From positions 62,001-126,000 of the forward strand of contig JANPZZ010000017.1 in the NCBI GenBank assembly GCA_024707305.1: a stretch of DNA of 64,000 nt, in the 5' to 3' direction. The position numbers were made by a program, and so were the translations under genes. This DNA comes from Chitinophagaceae bacterium (lineage in GTDB: Bacteria; Bacteroidota; Bacteroidia; Chitinophagales; Chitinophagaceae). This document shows, piece by piece, positions 41,401-50,912 of the stretch. The notes under the pieces are model-generated. The model worked only from the letters and a program-made list of their open reading frames with translations. It was not told where the DNA came from and ran no database searches. Positions within the stretch are counted from its first letter, which is position 1, and every line of letters starts with the position of its first letter.

Positions 41401-41518
41401 TTCTGGTTACGATCCTGAAGCGAATACATTTGGTCAAAGCACCACATTGTTAGGTCTTGATCTGGGCGGTTATCCGCAAGCGAGAATCTTACAGGTAGGT
41501 TTAAGTGCTACATTCTAA
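38405..41518 (+). CDS. SusC/RagA-family TonB-dependent outer-membrane transporter
   Basis: 1,037 residues. A signal peptide (LLGFAMLVLFSGALAQ) is followed by the carboxypeptidase-regulatory-like domain (ITGTVLNASGLPLAGATVSF). A TonB-box/plug region follows (VVVIGYGTARKSDLTGSVVS, then GRAAGVQVTQISG, LYVIDGM and DASATAMYGARGANGVVLIT). A long beta barrel ends in the aromatic C-terminal strand QVGLSATF. It imports glycan fragments across the outer membrane with a SusD-type lid. It is the first structural gene of the utilisation locus; the SusD partner starts 20 bp downstream. The frame is intact over 3.1 kb. Confidence 0.95.
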   Translation: MRKTALISRLSLLGFAMLVLFSGALAQETGRTITGTVLNASGLPLAGATVSFKDDANAVTTNAEGKFSLPQVSGKTTLVISYVGYITREVAVGSGTLEIRLSENPSELSNVVVIGYGTARKSDLTGSVVSVRAEELKAVPATSLDQQLQGRAAGVQVTQISGKPGAETSIRIRGTSSINAGNEPLYVIDGMLINSDGADLSVGGTRGPRISPMSSINPSDVESIEILKDASATAMYGARGANGVVLITTKRGRSGKGTLTLETYQGWQTVTNKLKVLNAAQYADFVNEARMNAGQIPVYVNPPNLGKGTDWQDELFRTAPMANYQMSFTGGNDRTKYNISGSFFDQKGIIESSNFKRYSFRTNLEQKVNDKMTVGTAITYSRISSTGVLTNGGQIVPGVVTSALLFNPVLPVYDSTVEGGYTFENDRGKILGNPIAEAKEYTSYTVLSRFLGNVYAQYAFNKNFSFKTTFGLDAYVNSENSYGPNFLKRTEASNGEASLGKSIGSTWLNENTLNYNNYFGNRHSVNAVVGYTMQQFKNEQMFVYAFDFPDNRTGYHNIGTALNPQKPANSESEWSMISYLGRVNYTLDDKYLFTLTGRVDGSSKFAEGNKYGFFPSGAFAWRMSKERFMENINSINDLKLRASYGVIGNQAIPPYQSLALVGPFGEGVFNAGNSYEVFTGREPLSYVNRNLKWETTHQLDVGVDLSMFANRITFTADYYKKRTNDLLLSSPIPLTTGFAYTLLNIGNIDNWGIDLDLRTVNLKGSLQWTSAFNFSMNRNKIVNLNSETDVILQNAILLREGVSIGTFYGYEFDGIFQSDQEAATSPVLVGQEPGGPNPASRARAGDRRYVDQNKDGKIDANDRTILGSAQPKFTWGFGNTLSYKSMELSFFFQGSQGNKMANFNNLDLLNFNGQQNMLAEAGLNRWTPDNPSNKYPRALSAGSLDVGVVSSAIVEDASYIRLRNVTFAYNLPTRLASKAGMSNLRVYVSGSNLLTFTKYSGYDPEANTFGQSTTLLGLDLGGYPQARILQVGLSATF

Positions 41519-41538
41519 AACATTAAAGCTTGTAAATT

Positions 41539-43035
41539 ATGAAATCGTTCCGCATACAATTAATCGCAACTTTACTGCTATGCAGTTGGGCTGGCCTGAA
41601 TTTTTCCTGCAAAAAGTTTTTGGAGGAAGATCCCAAAAATCAGGTAACAATTACAAACTTCTATAAAACCGAATCAGATGCCATCGCAGCGGTGAATGCG
41701 ATCTATGCCTACCTGAACTCGGTCGATAACTTCGCTGTAGGTGGTAACACTGCCGGCGTTTATCACAGTTCATTTTGGCTGGCCATTGGTTTAGCATCGG
41801 ATGAGATGTTGAATAACCAACTGGGTGCTTCCAATTTCGATCAGCTTTCCAGTTTTTCGCATACATCCATGAACCCAACGATGGAAGAAATCTGGGGTAT
41901 GCATTATAAAACCATATCACTGGCCAATATCGCCATTGCACGCATTCCCGGTATCAGCATGAATGCTGCGTTGCGGGATCGCCTGGTGGGTGAGGCAAAA
42001 TTCCTGCGTGGTTTAATGTATTTTAATCTCGTAAGAATGTATGGTGAAGTACCATTGCTGCTGGAAGAAAACAATCCGATGTTGCCGAATAAAGCATCAG
42101 TAGATGCGGTGTATGACGCAATCATCGATGATTTGGATGACGCTGCTAACGCTTTACCGCTCAATTATGTGGCTGGTAGTGGTCGCGGACGTGCAACAAA
42201 AGGCGCAGCAAACGCAATGCTTGCGAAAGTGTACCTGACACTGAAAAACTGGGAGCAGGCTTCAATCTACGCGAAAAAAGTAATCGATTCGCAGGAATAT
42301 GAATTGTGGCAGGACTTTGCTGATGTATTCAAACTCAGCAGTCGCGCTGGAAAAGAAGCGATCTTCTCTGTAGGTTTTGGCGATGCAAACGGTGCCATCA
42401 TTTTCTGGGAAGTAGGTCAGTTTAACGTGCGTCTGTTGCCCCGTGAACTAAGTGTGGAAGGCGTTCAGAACTCACAGGGTTGGCAATTCCCCACTATGCA
42501 CCTGTACAACCAGTTTGAAGTGGATGACCGTCGCCGTGAGGTAACTTTCCTTACTGAAATCAATGATCCCAATGGCGCTTATAATATTCGCCCATACGTT
42601 AAAAAATACTGGGATCGCCCAATGGAGCCGCAGGGTAATAACTCTTCGAACGACTTCCCTGTTATCCGTTATGCTGATGTATTGTTGATGTATGCAGAAG
42701 CTGAAAACGAATTAGGACATTCAAATGTGGCGCATGATTATATCAACGAAGTTCGTGAGCGCGCGCGCTTCAATGGTACAACTTACGCAAATGCAGTTCC
42801 CGATTATTCAGGACTCACGAAAGAGCAATTCCGGGATGCAGTTTTGAAAGAAAGAATGATGGAGTTTGTATTTGAAGGTCATCGTTGGTTCGATCTGGCC
42901 AGAACCGGTAAACTGGAAACATTAGTTCCCGTTGCGAAACCAGGCGTAGTACCTGCTGCCCGCAACTACCTGTTCCCACTTCCACAACGTGAAGTAGATC
43001 TGAATCCTAATTTGACGCAGAATACGGGGTATTAA
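41539..43035 (+). CDS. SusD/RagB-family glycan-binding lipoprotein
   Basis: 498 residues with a lipoprotein signal (LLLCSWAGLNFSC, the Cys being lipidated). The family's TPR-like helical scaffold follows (FYKTESDAIAAVNAIYAYL and AKFLRGLMYFNLVRMYGEVP). The C-terminal signature is present (VIRYADVLLMYAEAENELG, then LKERMMEFVFEGHRWFDLAR). It sits on the cell surface and closes over the paired SusC barrel to capture substrate. It begins 20 bp after the SusC gene. Confidence 0.95.
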   Translation: MKSFRIQLIATLLLCSWAGLNFSCKKFLEEDPKNQVTITNFYKTESDAIAAVNAIYAYLNSVDNFAVGGNTAGVYHSSFWLAIGLASDEMLNNQLGASNFDQLSSFSHTSMNPTMEEIWGMHYKTISLANIAIARIPGISMNAALRDRLVGEAKFLRGLMYFNLVRMYGEVPLLLEENNPMLPNKASVDAVYDAIIDDLDDAANALPLNYVAGSGRGRATKGAANAMLAKVYLTLKNWEQASIYAKKVIDSQEYELWQDFADVFKLSSRAGKEAIFSVGFGDANGAIIFWEVGQFNVRLLPRELSVEGVQNSQGWQFPTMHLYNQFEVDDRRREVTFLTEINDPNGAYNIRPYVKKYWDRPMEPQGNNSSNDFPVIRYADVLLMYAEAENELGHSNVAHDYINEVRERARFNGTTYANAVPDYSGLTKEQFRDAVLKERMMEFVFEGHRWFDLARTGKLETLVPVAKPGVVPAARNYLFPLPQREVDLNPNLTQNTGY

Positions 43036-43186
43036 GAGAGTGATGATAAAACTCCGATGACGGATGTCCGATGACGGAAGGTTTCACCACGTGTTGGTTT
43101 GATCTCCCGGCATCCGGGAACAGCATTCAACATCGGTAGGATATCGGACTTCGATCTCTCTAACTTTTAACCAAAAATAAAACGTC

Positions 43187-44965
43187 TTGTACAATTCGAA
43201 TTTTGACAAATTTCCTGAAGTGGTGGTCCATGGTTACAACGGTAGCATGGGCTGGGAGGAGATACGACAGGAACTCACAGGGAAAATTGAAGCGAAGGGG
43301 TCTGGTCCCAGGGTGGTGACCCTGGAATGCTATCATGGTGTGATTATAGAACCAATTGTGAATGAATTAAAAAAATCATTCCCCAATGGGATTTTTATAG
43401 ATGTATCGAGCGCAATGTTGCCAGCGGAAAAACTGAATCAGATTGTTGAGCCATTTGTGACGGATGATCCTGTTTTCGGTTACATGACTTCACTTACCCT
43501 TGCAGATCTTTTTGATGCAGGGAAACTGGAAGCAATGGGCAAAGATGTGGATGCTTCTGCACAGCAACTCACAATTATCTATGGCATTGGCGCATCGCTG
43601 GTGCCGGTAAAATCAGACTTGTTGATTTATGCAGATATGCCACGCTGGGAAATCCAGTTGCGCTTCCGCAGAAATGAAATTGGTAATATCGGCGCCAACA
43701 ACTCCGATGCTGCGTTTGCATACCAATACAAGCGCGCGTTTTTTGTTGACTGGCGAATATGCGACAAGCTAAAACGTAATCTTCTTGACAGAAGTGATTA
43801 TGTTCTCGATACAACACGCCCTGATGAACCCAAGATGGTCACTGGTAATGCTCTCATAGAAGCATTAGAGTCGGTGGTTAAACGCCCCTTCCGTGTGGTA
43901 CCGTTTTTCGATCCGGGTCCATGGGGTGGACAATGGCTGAAAGAAGTGTGTGATCTGAAACGGGATGAAAAGAATTTTGCCTGGGGATTTGATTGTGTGC
44001 CCGAAGAGAATAGTTTGTTGATTCGCTTTGATCATATTCTTTTTGAAACACCTTCTATTAACCTGGTATTCTATCAACCCAAATCGCTGCTGGGGCCAAA
44101 AGTTTTTGAAGCATTTGGTGCAGAGTTCCCCATCCGGTTTGACTTCCTGGATACCATGGAAGGCGGCAACCTGAGTTTACAGGTGCATCCGTTGAAAGAA
44201 TACATCCGCGAAAAATTCGGGATGGCTTATACCCAGGATGAAAGTTATTATTTCCTCGAAGCGCAGGATGATTCTTTTGTTTACCTGGGATTGAAAGAAA
44301 AAATCGTTCCCAATCAAATGATAAAGGAACTGCAGGAAGCACAGGAAGAAGGGGGCTGGTTTGATGCAGATAAGTTTGTGGAGAAGTGGACGATCAAAAA
44401 ACATGATCACGTTTTAATACCTGCGGGCACGGTTCACTGTTCAGGTGCAAACAGCGTGGTTCTTGAAATCAGTGCAACACCCTACATCTTCACCTTTAAA
44501 TTATGGGATTGGGGACGTATGGGACTCGACGGTAAACCACGCCCTATTTCACTGGAACATGGCAAACAGGCTATTCAGTGGGATCGTACAACCGAATGGA
44601 CACGCAACAATATTTTCAACCGCTTTGAGAAAGTTGGTGCAGGTGATGGCTGGGAAGAAGAACGCACGGGGCTGCATACCGGTTCATTTATTGAAACGCG
44701 TCGCCACTGGTTCAGCAAAAAGGTTCCACATAACACCAATAATGTCGTAAACGTCATCAACCTGGTGGAAGGTCGTGAGGCCATTGTGGAAAGTCCAACC
44801 GGCGCCTTTGAGCCCTTTATTATTCACTATGCTGAAACGTTTATCGTTCCGGCTGAAGTGGGAGAATATACCATTCGGCCGCATGGTACTTCTGAAGGAA
44901 GTTCCTGCGCCACACTGAAAGCATTTGTGCGGGAAGATAACCTCATTGATTACCGAATAAACTAA
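43187..44965 (+). CDS. Class I mannose-6-phosphate isomerase-like protein with an extra N-terminal domain
   Basis: 592 residues. The C-terminal 300 are a cupin-type phosphomannose isomerase: zinc-site segments GNLSLQVHPLKEYIREKFG, ESYYFLEAQDD and LIPAGTVHCSGANSVVLEIS are visible. ManA interconverts mannose 6-phosphate and fructose 6-phosphate. The first 270 residues (EVVVHGYNGSMGWEEI and PRVVTLECYHGVIIEPIV) form a separate domain somewhat like a P-loop kinase fold without a clear Walker A; its role is unknown. The start appears to be TTG at 43187, since the frame is closed just upstream and no ATG lies nearby. The substrate may be a relative of mannose. Confidence 0.75.
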   Translation: MYNSNFDKFPEVVVHGYNGSMGWEEIRQELTGKIEAKGSGPRVVTLECYHGVIIEPIVNELKKSFPNGIFIDVSSAMLPAEKLNQIVEPFVTDDPVFGYMTSLTLADLFDAGKLEAMGKDVDASAQQLTIIYGIGASLVPVKSDLLIYADMPRWEIQLRFRRNEIGNIGANNSDAAFAYQYKRAFFVDWRICDKLKRNLLDRSDYVLDTTRPDEPKMVTGNALIEALESVVKRPFRVVPFFDPGPWGGQWLKEVCDLKRDEKNFAWGFDCVPEENSLLIRFDHILFETPSINLVFYQPKSLLGPKVFEAFGAEFPIRFDFLDTMEGGNLSLQVHPLKEYIREKFGMAYTQDESYYFLEAQDDSFVYLGLKEKIVPNQMIKELQEAQEEGGWFDADKFVEKWTIKKHDHVLIPAGTVHCSGANSVVLEISATPYIFTFKLWDWGRMGLDGKPRPISLEHGKQAIQWDRTTEWTRNNIFNRFEKVGAGDGWEEERTGLHTGSFIETRRHWFSKKVPHNTNNVVNVINLVEGREAIVESPTGAFEPFIIHYAETFIVPAEVGEYTIRPHGTSEGSSCATLKAFVREDNLIDYRIN

Positions 44966-44968
44966 CGC

Positions 44969-46327
44969 ATGACATCGCAATTAAGGTTCATTTATCAGTG
45001 TACCATTGTAGCAGCCCTCGGCGGTTTATTATTTGGCTACGATACCGCCGTGGTAGCAGGTGCTATTGGTTTCATTGAAGAAAAATATAAACTCAGCGCA
45101 GCCATGACGGGCTGGGCGGCTTCCTGCGCATTGATCGGTTGTATGATCGGTGCAATGATTGCGGGCGGACTCAGCGACAAACTCGGTCGCCGCAAAGTGT
45201 TGATGATATCAGCATGGGCATTTGCCATTTCATCGGTAGGAATTATGATTCCGCTCGAACTGAATTCATTTATCATCTTCCGGATGATCGGTGGAATAGG
45301 AATCGGTATTGCATCCATCCTTTCACCGATGTATATCTCTGAAATTGCTCCTGCCAGTATTCGCGGTCGACTGATTTCTATCTACCAACTGGGGATTGTA
45401 ATCGGTATTTTGCTGATTTACTTCGTAAACGCAGCAATTGCCGGCATGCATGATCATCAGTGGAATGTGGACATGGGATGGCGCTGGATGTTTGGCTCAG
45501 GGTTGCTGCCTTCTATTTTCTTTATCCTGCTTTTATTGCGCGCACCCGAAAGCCCCCGATGGCTGGCTGCGCAAAATAAATGGGATGCTGCAAACGACAT
45601 TCTCAAAAAAGTGAATGGCGAAGAAAAAGCACAGGAAGAAGCAAGTGCCATCCGTGCATCGCTTTCGGAACAACAGGGTTCGTTTGGCGAACTGCTCAAA
45701 CCCGGACTGCGAACTGCTTTGATCATTGGGGTGGTGCTTTCAATATTAAGCCAGGTTACGGGTATCAATGTGATCATGTATTATGCACCCGAAATTTTTA
45801 AAGCAACAGGTGATGGTGCATCATCGGCATTGATGCAAACGGTTTTGGTTGGCGGTATCAACGTACTGATGACGCTTGTAGCTATCCGTTATGTGGATCA
45901 GCTGGGAAGGAAAAAATTACTGCTGATCGGTGCGGCCGGCATGGCGGTTTGTCTTGGGCTGGTTGGAATGGCTTTTTACCAACAGGCCACAACTGGTTAT
46001 CTCGTACTCGCCGGTATTCTTCTGTACATCTCCTTCTTTGCGATATCTCTCGGACCACTCACGTTTGTGGTGGTAGCTGAAATTTTCCCTAACCATATTC
46101 GTGGACGTGCCATGGGGGTTGCCATCTTTTTTCTTTGGTTGTCGGTATACATCGTTTCACAAACATTCCCTATGCTGCTGGAAGCGATCGGCACCGCTTA
46201 TACATTCTCCATCTATATGGTAATGTCGGTCATCGCATTCTTCTTCATCTGGAAGATGGTGCCTGAAACCAAAGAAAAGACACTCGAAGAAATCCAGGAC
46301 ATGTGGAAAATCAAATCGAAATCATAA
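44969..46327 (+). CDS. Sugar porter, MFS family
   Basis: 452 residues, about 12 membrane helices. Sugar-porter signatures are present: GGLLFGYDTAVVAGAIG in TM1, GGLSDKLGRRKVLM after TM2, APESPRWL, YVDQLGRRKLLLIG after TM8 and the closing VPETKEKTLEEI. Such proteins take up a hexose or pentose with protons (XylE/AraE type). It starts 3 bp after the isomerase stop, so they are co-transcribed, and it provides the inner-membrane step for sugar released by the outer proteins of the locus. Confidence 0.92.
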   Translation: MTSQLRFIYQCTIVAALGGLLFGYDTAVVAGAIGFIEEKYKLSAAMTGWAASCALIGCMIGAMIAGGLSDKLGRRKVLMISAWAFAISSVGIMIPLELNSFIIFRMIGGIGIGIASILSPMYISEIAPASIRGRLISIYQLGIVIGILLIYFVNAAIAGMHDHQWNVDMGWRWMFGSGLLPSIFFILLLLRAPESPRWLAAQNKWDAANDILKKVNGEEKAQEEASAIRASLSEQQGSFGELLKPGLRTALIIGVVLSILSQVTGINVIMYYAPEIFKATGDGASSALMQTVLVGGINVLMTLVAIRYVDQLGRKKLLLIGAAGMAVCLGLVGMAFYQQATTGYLVLAGILLYISFFAISLGPLTFVVVAEIFPNHIRGRAMGVAIFFLWLSVYIVSQTFPMLLEAIGTAYTFSIYMVMSVIAFFFIWKMVPETKEKTLEEIQDMWKIKSKS

Positions 46328-46371
46328 CTAACAATAATAAAACTGCAACTCAACTATTTAAATTAACGATT

Positions 46372-47169
46372 ATGCGGCCATTTATTTCAATCACTGTTAT
46401 TTGCCTGCTCGCTGTAAGCCTGCTGAGCGGTTGCGAAAAAGATAAAGTTGATCCTAATATGCCGGTTCTCAGGCTTACGCCTGATAATGTTATCGGTAAA
46501 TCGGGACGTGAGGTGGATGTTACACTGTTCATTCATGCGCCTAATGGTGCAGGACTGGTTTCATTGTACAAAACCATCAACCTGGAACGCGACAATACCT
46601 TTGGTGGTACTGGCACGATTACCGGCACTCCGGTAAGTGTTGGCAACGACAACTACGAATTTCATTTCTCTTACCAGCTTCAGGGCGATGAAGTAGACAA
46701 ACTGGTAGGCATCAATTTCCGTTTTGAAGACAGCAAAGGTCTCGCAGCGGAAAAAGACCTGACCGTTAACACCACTACTTCCGGCCAACAAATTATGTAC
46801 AGCCGACGCTGGGCTTTGAAAAGCCGTATGTGGACTTCCGTTGCTCCTCCGGAAGAGGACATGCAAGATTGTGAAAAGGATAATATTTATGTTTGGAACG
46901 CCGACAGTACTTACAACGTAATTTTTGGTGCTTCTGCCTGCACGTTTGACGGGTTCAACGTTTTTGACCGCTGGGAATTAAGCGAAGATGAGAAGACCCT
47001 TACGCAGGAGTATTATTCACTCTTCGATCCAAGTGCACGAACCGTTGAAACTTATACTGTTCGTTCGCTTACACGCGACCGTATGGTACTCGAACAATTG
47101 ATCGACCTTACTGTGTTTGGACTTACCGACAAAGAAGTTTTTGTCAGTACATATGAACCAGTACCGTGA
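46372..47169 (+). CDS. Hypothetical lipoprotein of the utilisation locus
   Basis: 265 residues from ATG 46372, where a lipoprotein signal begins (ICLLAVSLLSGC). The in-frame sequence upstream overlaps the porter gene and is unlike a protein start. Beta-rich, with a first domain of Ig-like character (GREVDVTLFIHAPNGAGLV) and a second domain (MYSRRWALKSRMWTSVA, then ADSTYNVIFGASACTFDG) resembling lipocalin-like or DUF-type binding domains of surface glycan-binding proteins. It is probably a surface glycan-binding partner of the SusD protein by position. No catalytic residues can be identified. Confidence 0.65.
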   Translation: MRPFISITVICLLAVSLLSGCEKDKVDPNMPVLRLTPDNVIGKSGREVDVTLFIHAPNGAGLVSLYKTINLERDNTFGGTGTITGTPVSVGNDNYEFHFSYQLQGDEVDKLVGINFRFEDSKGLAAEKDLTVNTTTSGQQIMYSRRWALKSRMWTSVAPPEEDMQDCEKDNIYVWNADSTYNVIFGASACTFDGFNVFDRWELSEDEKTLTQEYYSLFDPSARTVETYTVRSLTRDRMVLEQLIDLTVFGLTDKEVFVSTYEPVP

Positions 47170-47193
47170 TTTTTCATCGACAAAATTTAGATC

Positions 47194-48391
47194 ATGCGAC
47201 AATTTTTTTGGATAGCAATTGCCTGTCTTTTTATTTCCTGTAAATCGGACGGGGATGGAATTAAAAATCCCAACCTTGATTCATTGAATTTTACTGTTGA
47301 GCCTGCAAACGACTGGACGGAACTTTTCAAACGGAAGAGCGGCTGGTTTGGTGGTGATGGCATATTTGCGCTGGTAAAAAGCGGAAACGAAGCACCGGGT
47401 GCTGCTGAAAAAGAAGACGCATTGATCTGGTTTAGCGATACAATGCTGGGAGAGATAATTGGCAATACATTACAGCCGGGATTCACCATGATCAATAATT
47501 CAGTTGCGATCCTGAAAGGAGGTAAACCAGATAGTACCGCTATTACTTTTCATTGGGACAAGGACAACAATGACAAACCCACTGCTTTGTTTATTCCCAA
47601 TACACCAGCTACAAGTGCTGAAGAGTATTACTGGCTGGGAGATGGTTTTGCGAACACTGCACGCAACAATGATATTTATATATTCGGATACCGGATTAAA
47701 AACATTCCCAACCAACCTGTTTTTGGTTTTAAGGAAATGGGGAATACGCTGATCGTTATTCCTGCAGGTGAACAGCCACCCTATCCGGGAAAACGCCAGT
47801 TGGATATTCCTTTCTGGTTGAATCGTCCGGTTGATTCTGTTGGAACTTTTGGCGCTGGTATTTTAGTGAATACTGCTGAAGCAGGTGCTCCTGATCCGGA
47901 TGGTTACGTTTATATCTATGGTTGCCGTGGCATGGCCAAGCAGATCATTGTGGCTCGGGTGATGCCTGCAGAAATTGAATCATTTGATAAATGGAGATTC
48001 TGGAATGGTACAGAATGGGTGGCTGATGCAAATGCGGTGAAACCCGTTGCTGAAAGTGCTTCGAATGAAATGAGTGTAACTCCACTCGGTGATGGACGAT
48101 ATATCATGGTGTTTCAACGCGACGGTGTAGGTAACCTTGTAGGTATTCGCCTCGGCGCTTCGCCTTTTGGTCCTTTTGGTCCGATCCAGAATATCTATAA
48201 CGTATTTGATGATCTGGAGACACCCAATTTTTTTCCCCTACAATGCAAAAGCACATCCGGTGTTGTCAAAACCTGGGGAATTGTTGATCAGTTATAATGT
48301 CAATTCTTTTAAATTCTTTGAAGAAATTGGCACGTATCCTCAACTTTATCGTCCACGTTTTCTAAAGCTGAAATATGAACTTGATAAATAG
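47194..48391 (+). CDS. DUF4185/DUF5005-like propeller lipoprotein (frameshifted in this sequence)
   Basis: About 399 residues when repaired. Lipoprotein signal FFWIAIACLFISC, then a five-bladed propeller pattern (GWFGGDGIFALVKSG, then ALIWFSDTMLGEI, YWLGDGFA and ASNEMSVTPLGDGRYIMVFQ). The last blade is in another frame (PYNAKAHPVLSKPGELLISYN, then LYRPRFLKLKYELDK). The change lies at a CCCC near 48235-48238; three C restore ETPNFFPYNAKAHP. Such proteins resemble glycoside hydrolase propellers and are often found in polysaccharide loci. Activity unproven. It overlaps the next gene by 17 bp. Confidence 0.7.
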
Positions 48392-49874
48392 AACAGGAAT
48401 GCTGTTTGCGACAATGGTACTGACGCTGTCTGTACCATTGTCCGCTTTATCCCAGACTTTGAAATTGGGCAACCATCTGCAATCAAACATGGTGGTACAG
48501 CAAAACAAACCATTAAAATTATGGGGCGATGCGGCTCCGGGCAGCAAAGTGGAAGCACGGGCTGACTGGCTGGCAGGTTGGCGTTCAACCACTGCTGATG
48601 CTAATGGCGCGTGGGAGATTGCTTTACCTGTACCCGCGGCTGTACCCGGCACAGCCACACCCAACGCAATCACCGTTCGATCATCTTCAAATGAAATCAC
48701 CCTTTCAAATATCCTGATTGGCGATGTGTGGCTTTGCAGTGGGCAATCGAATATGGATATGCAGCTAAAGCCTTTTCTACCGTGGCTTTTAGGAACGATG
48801 CATTATCAGCAGGAAATCGCTAATGCATTTTATCCGAATATTCGCCTCTATGACCATGAAACAGATTTTGCTGCAACTCCCATGCGCGATGGCAAAGGAA
48901 ACTGGTCCGTATGTTCACCGCAAACGGTGGGTGACTACAGTGCGGTTGCTTATTTTTTCGCAAGGGATATTTATTTACAAAAAAGAATTCCAATCGGTCT
49001 TGTTGTAACCAGCATTGGGGCAAGTACCGCCGAAGCCTGGACATCGCGCGACACGCTGGCTGCAGACCCCGCGCTAAACAAAAAGTATCTCTATCCATAC
49101 GATACAAGCGCACGTTCGAAAGAAGTGTTGGATGCAACAGTAACATTCGATAAAGTGGCACGACCCACTTTGTTATATAATTCGATGATATATCCTTTGC
49201 GAAACATTTCACTCACTGGATTTTTATGGTATCAGGGTGAATCAAATCGCCATGATGGAGCAATGTATACGCGGCTACTTTCAGCGATGATTCGCAACTG
49301 GCGAAATTTATTCGCCCAGGGTGATCTGCCGTTCTATTATGTACAGGTGGCGCCTTATACCTGGCAGGAAGACAATCCACTGGCGTTTGAATATGCCGAG
49401 TTGCGTGAAGCACAGGCAAATGTTCGCCAGTATGTACCCGCAACAGAAATGGCATTGACGATGGATATTTCAGATCCTTTGGATATACATCCGCGTAATA
49501 AACAGGATGTGGGCCATCGACTGGCGCAAATTGCACTGGCGAAACAATATGGCTTCAGCAATCTTGTGTATAAAGGACCGGAATACGAATCTACGACTAC
49601 CGTAAAAGATACCATCATCGTGCGCTTCAAACAGGAAGGTCTGGGCCTTGGATTAGGAACAAATGACGGACAGGCACCGCGACATTTTTTTGTAGCTGGA
49701 AAAGATAAGAAGTTTCATCCTGCAGTTGCGACCATCCGGAACAATGAAGTATGGCTGTATAGCGATAAAGTGAAAAAGCCTGAAGCGGTTCGTTACGCGT
49801 TTACCAATTACCCGGTTACAAATTTTGGAAATATTGATGGATTTCCTGCCGTTCCGTTTCGTTCATCTTATTAA
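48375..49874 (+). CDS. Sialate O-acetylesterase-like SGNH hydrolase
   Basis: 499 residues with a signal peptide. The SGNH catalytic landmarks are VWLCSGQSNMDMQ (nucleophile Ser) and FLWYQGESNRHDG (block with the oxyanion Asn). The late Asp/His block is probably DPLDIHPRNKQDVGHRLAQIA, shown here as two halves around HPRNK. Family members remove O-acetyl groups from sialic acids or from xylan and other plant glycans. In this locus it probably de-acetylates the imported glycan in the periplasm. It starts inside the end of the preceding propeller gene. Confidence 0.85.
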   Translation: MNLINRTGMLFATMVLTLSVPLSALSQTLKLGNHLQSNMVVQQNKPLKLWGDAAPGSKVEARADWLAGWRSTTADANGAWEIALPVPAAVPGTATPNAITVRSSSNEITLSNILIGDVWLCSGQSNMDMQLKPFLPWLLGTMHYQQEIANAFYPNIRLYDHETDFAATPMRDGKGNWSVCSPQTVGDYSAVAYFFARDIYLQKRIPIGLVVTSIGASTAEAWTSRDTLAADPALNKKYLYPYDTSARSKEVLDATVTFDKVARPTLLYNSMIYPLRNISLTGFLWYQGESNRHDGAMYTRLLSAMIRNWRNLFAQGDLPFYYVQVAPYTWQEDNPLAFEYAELREAQANVRQYVPATEMALTMDISDPLDIHPRNKQDVGHRLAQIALAKQYGFSNLVYKGPEYESTTTVKDTIIVRFKQEGLGLGLGTNDGQAPRHFFVAGKDKKFHPAVATIRNNEVWLYSDKVKKPEAVRYAFTNYPVTNFGNIDGFPAVPFRSSY

Positions 49875-49890
49875 ATGTATTATTATTTGA

Positions 49891-50898
49891 ATGTTGCCTG
49901 AAACAACAATAGCACCCGTGACCATTCGTAACCAACAGCTCGAAATCTGTCTGGAGAACAATGGGGGTGTAATTGGTTCGGTCAGGCATATTTCATCAGA
50001 TGTGAATCCGCTTTCATTTCGTATGGAGAGGGCTGCGGGTTCAGGTCAGTTTTTTACCGGCCATTTTATTTGTGCTCCACGTTGGGGCGATGCGGGTGGA
50101 GATGAAATGGCAAAGGGCGCTATTAAACACGGTGAATTTTGTCATCTTCCCTGGGAAATTTCATATCATACTGATCATGCGATTCATGCGTCGGCGCTAT
50201 CGGAGATTGATGATATTAAAATCGAGCGCGAAATAACGCTTTCTCCCGATTCACCCGTGTGCAGCGTAGTTGAAAAGATTACAAACACCGGGAGGCAGTT
50301 TCGCCCATGTAATCTTGTGCAACACCCTACAATTGCTGCACCTTTCCTTAATGAAAATACACGCATTGATTGTAGTGCATCCTATGGATGGCGGGATATG
50401 GGGCCAGGCGTGGAACCCATTTCTACAGGTGTATGGCCGGAATCACTGAATCAACAAAATAATTGTATAATCCTGAATCACTCAAATCCCGATAACGCAG
50501 GCGTTTATTCATTTCGTGTAAAAAACAACGATACAGCGTGGATGACAGCTTACGATCCCACGTCAGGATTACTGTTGGGTTATTGCTGGAATGCGAATGA
50601 ATATCCTTGGGTTCATCACTGGATTCATGTGGAAAATAATAAAGCAATATATCGAGGGCTGGAATTTGGTACTGCAGCACTACATCAGCCTTTTGAAGTG
50701 ATTGCTGCAAACAATTGGTGGCAATGGTATGATGCGCCGTCCGGTTTTTTTCTGATTGCAGGCGGCTCGCGAATTTTTAGTTATCAATTTTTTCTAGTGG
50801 CAGCTGATAAAGGTTTATACGAAGTAACGGATGTCGCGATAGCAAATGAAAGATTGAAAATAACAGGGAATGCCGGTGACTGGAGCATGACGCTGTAA
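49891..50898 (+). CDS. Galactose-mutarotase-like beta-sandwich protein
   Basis: 335 residues without a signal peptide. The beta-sandwich pattern of the mutarotase-like superfamily is visible (LEICLENNGGVIGSVRHIS, REITLSPDSPVCSVVEKITN and CNLVQHPTIAAPFL, with a His suited to sugar binding). The closing WWQWYDAPSGF motif is aromatic. It may interconvert sugar anomers or bind an acidic sugar. It lies between the esterase and a dehydrogenase gene, so supplying the correct anomer to the dehydrogenase is a reasonable guess. Family membership is by fold impression only. Confidence 0.6.
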   Translation: MLPETTIAPVTIRNQQLEICLENNGGVIGSVRHISSDVNPLSFRMERAAGSGQFFTGHFICAPRWGDAGGDEMAKGAIKHGEFCHLPWEISYHTDHAIHASALSEIDDIKIEREITLSPDSPVCSVVEKITNTGRQFRPCNLVQHPTIAAPFLNENTRIDCSASYGWRDMGPGVEPISTGVWPESLNQQNNCIILNHSNPDNAGVYSFRVKNNDTAWMTAYDPTSGLLLGYCWNANEYPWVHHWIHVENNKAIYRGLEFGTAALHQPFEVIAANNWWQWYDAPSGFFLIAGGSRIFSYQFFLVAADKGLYEVTDVAIANERLKITGNAGDWSMTL

Positions 50899-50912
50899 AT
50901 AAAATATGAGTT

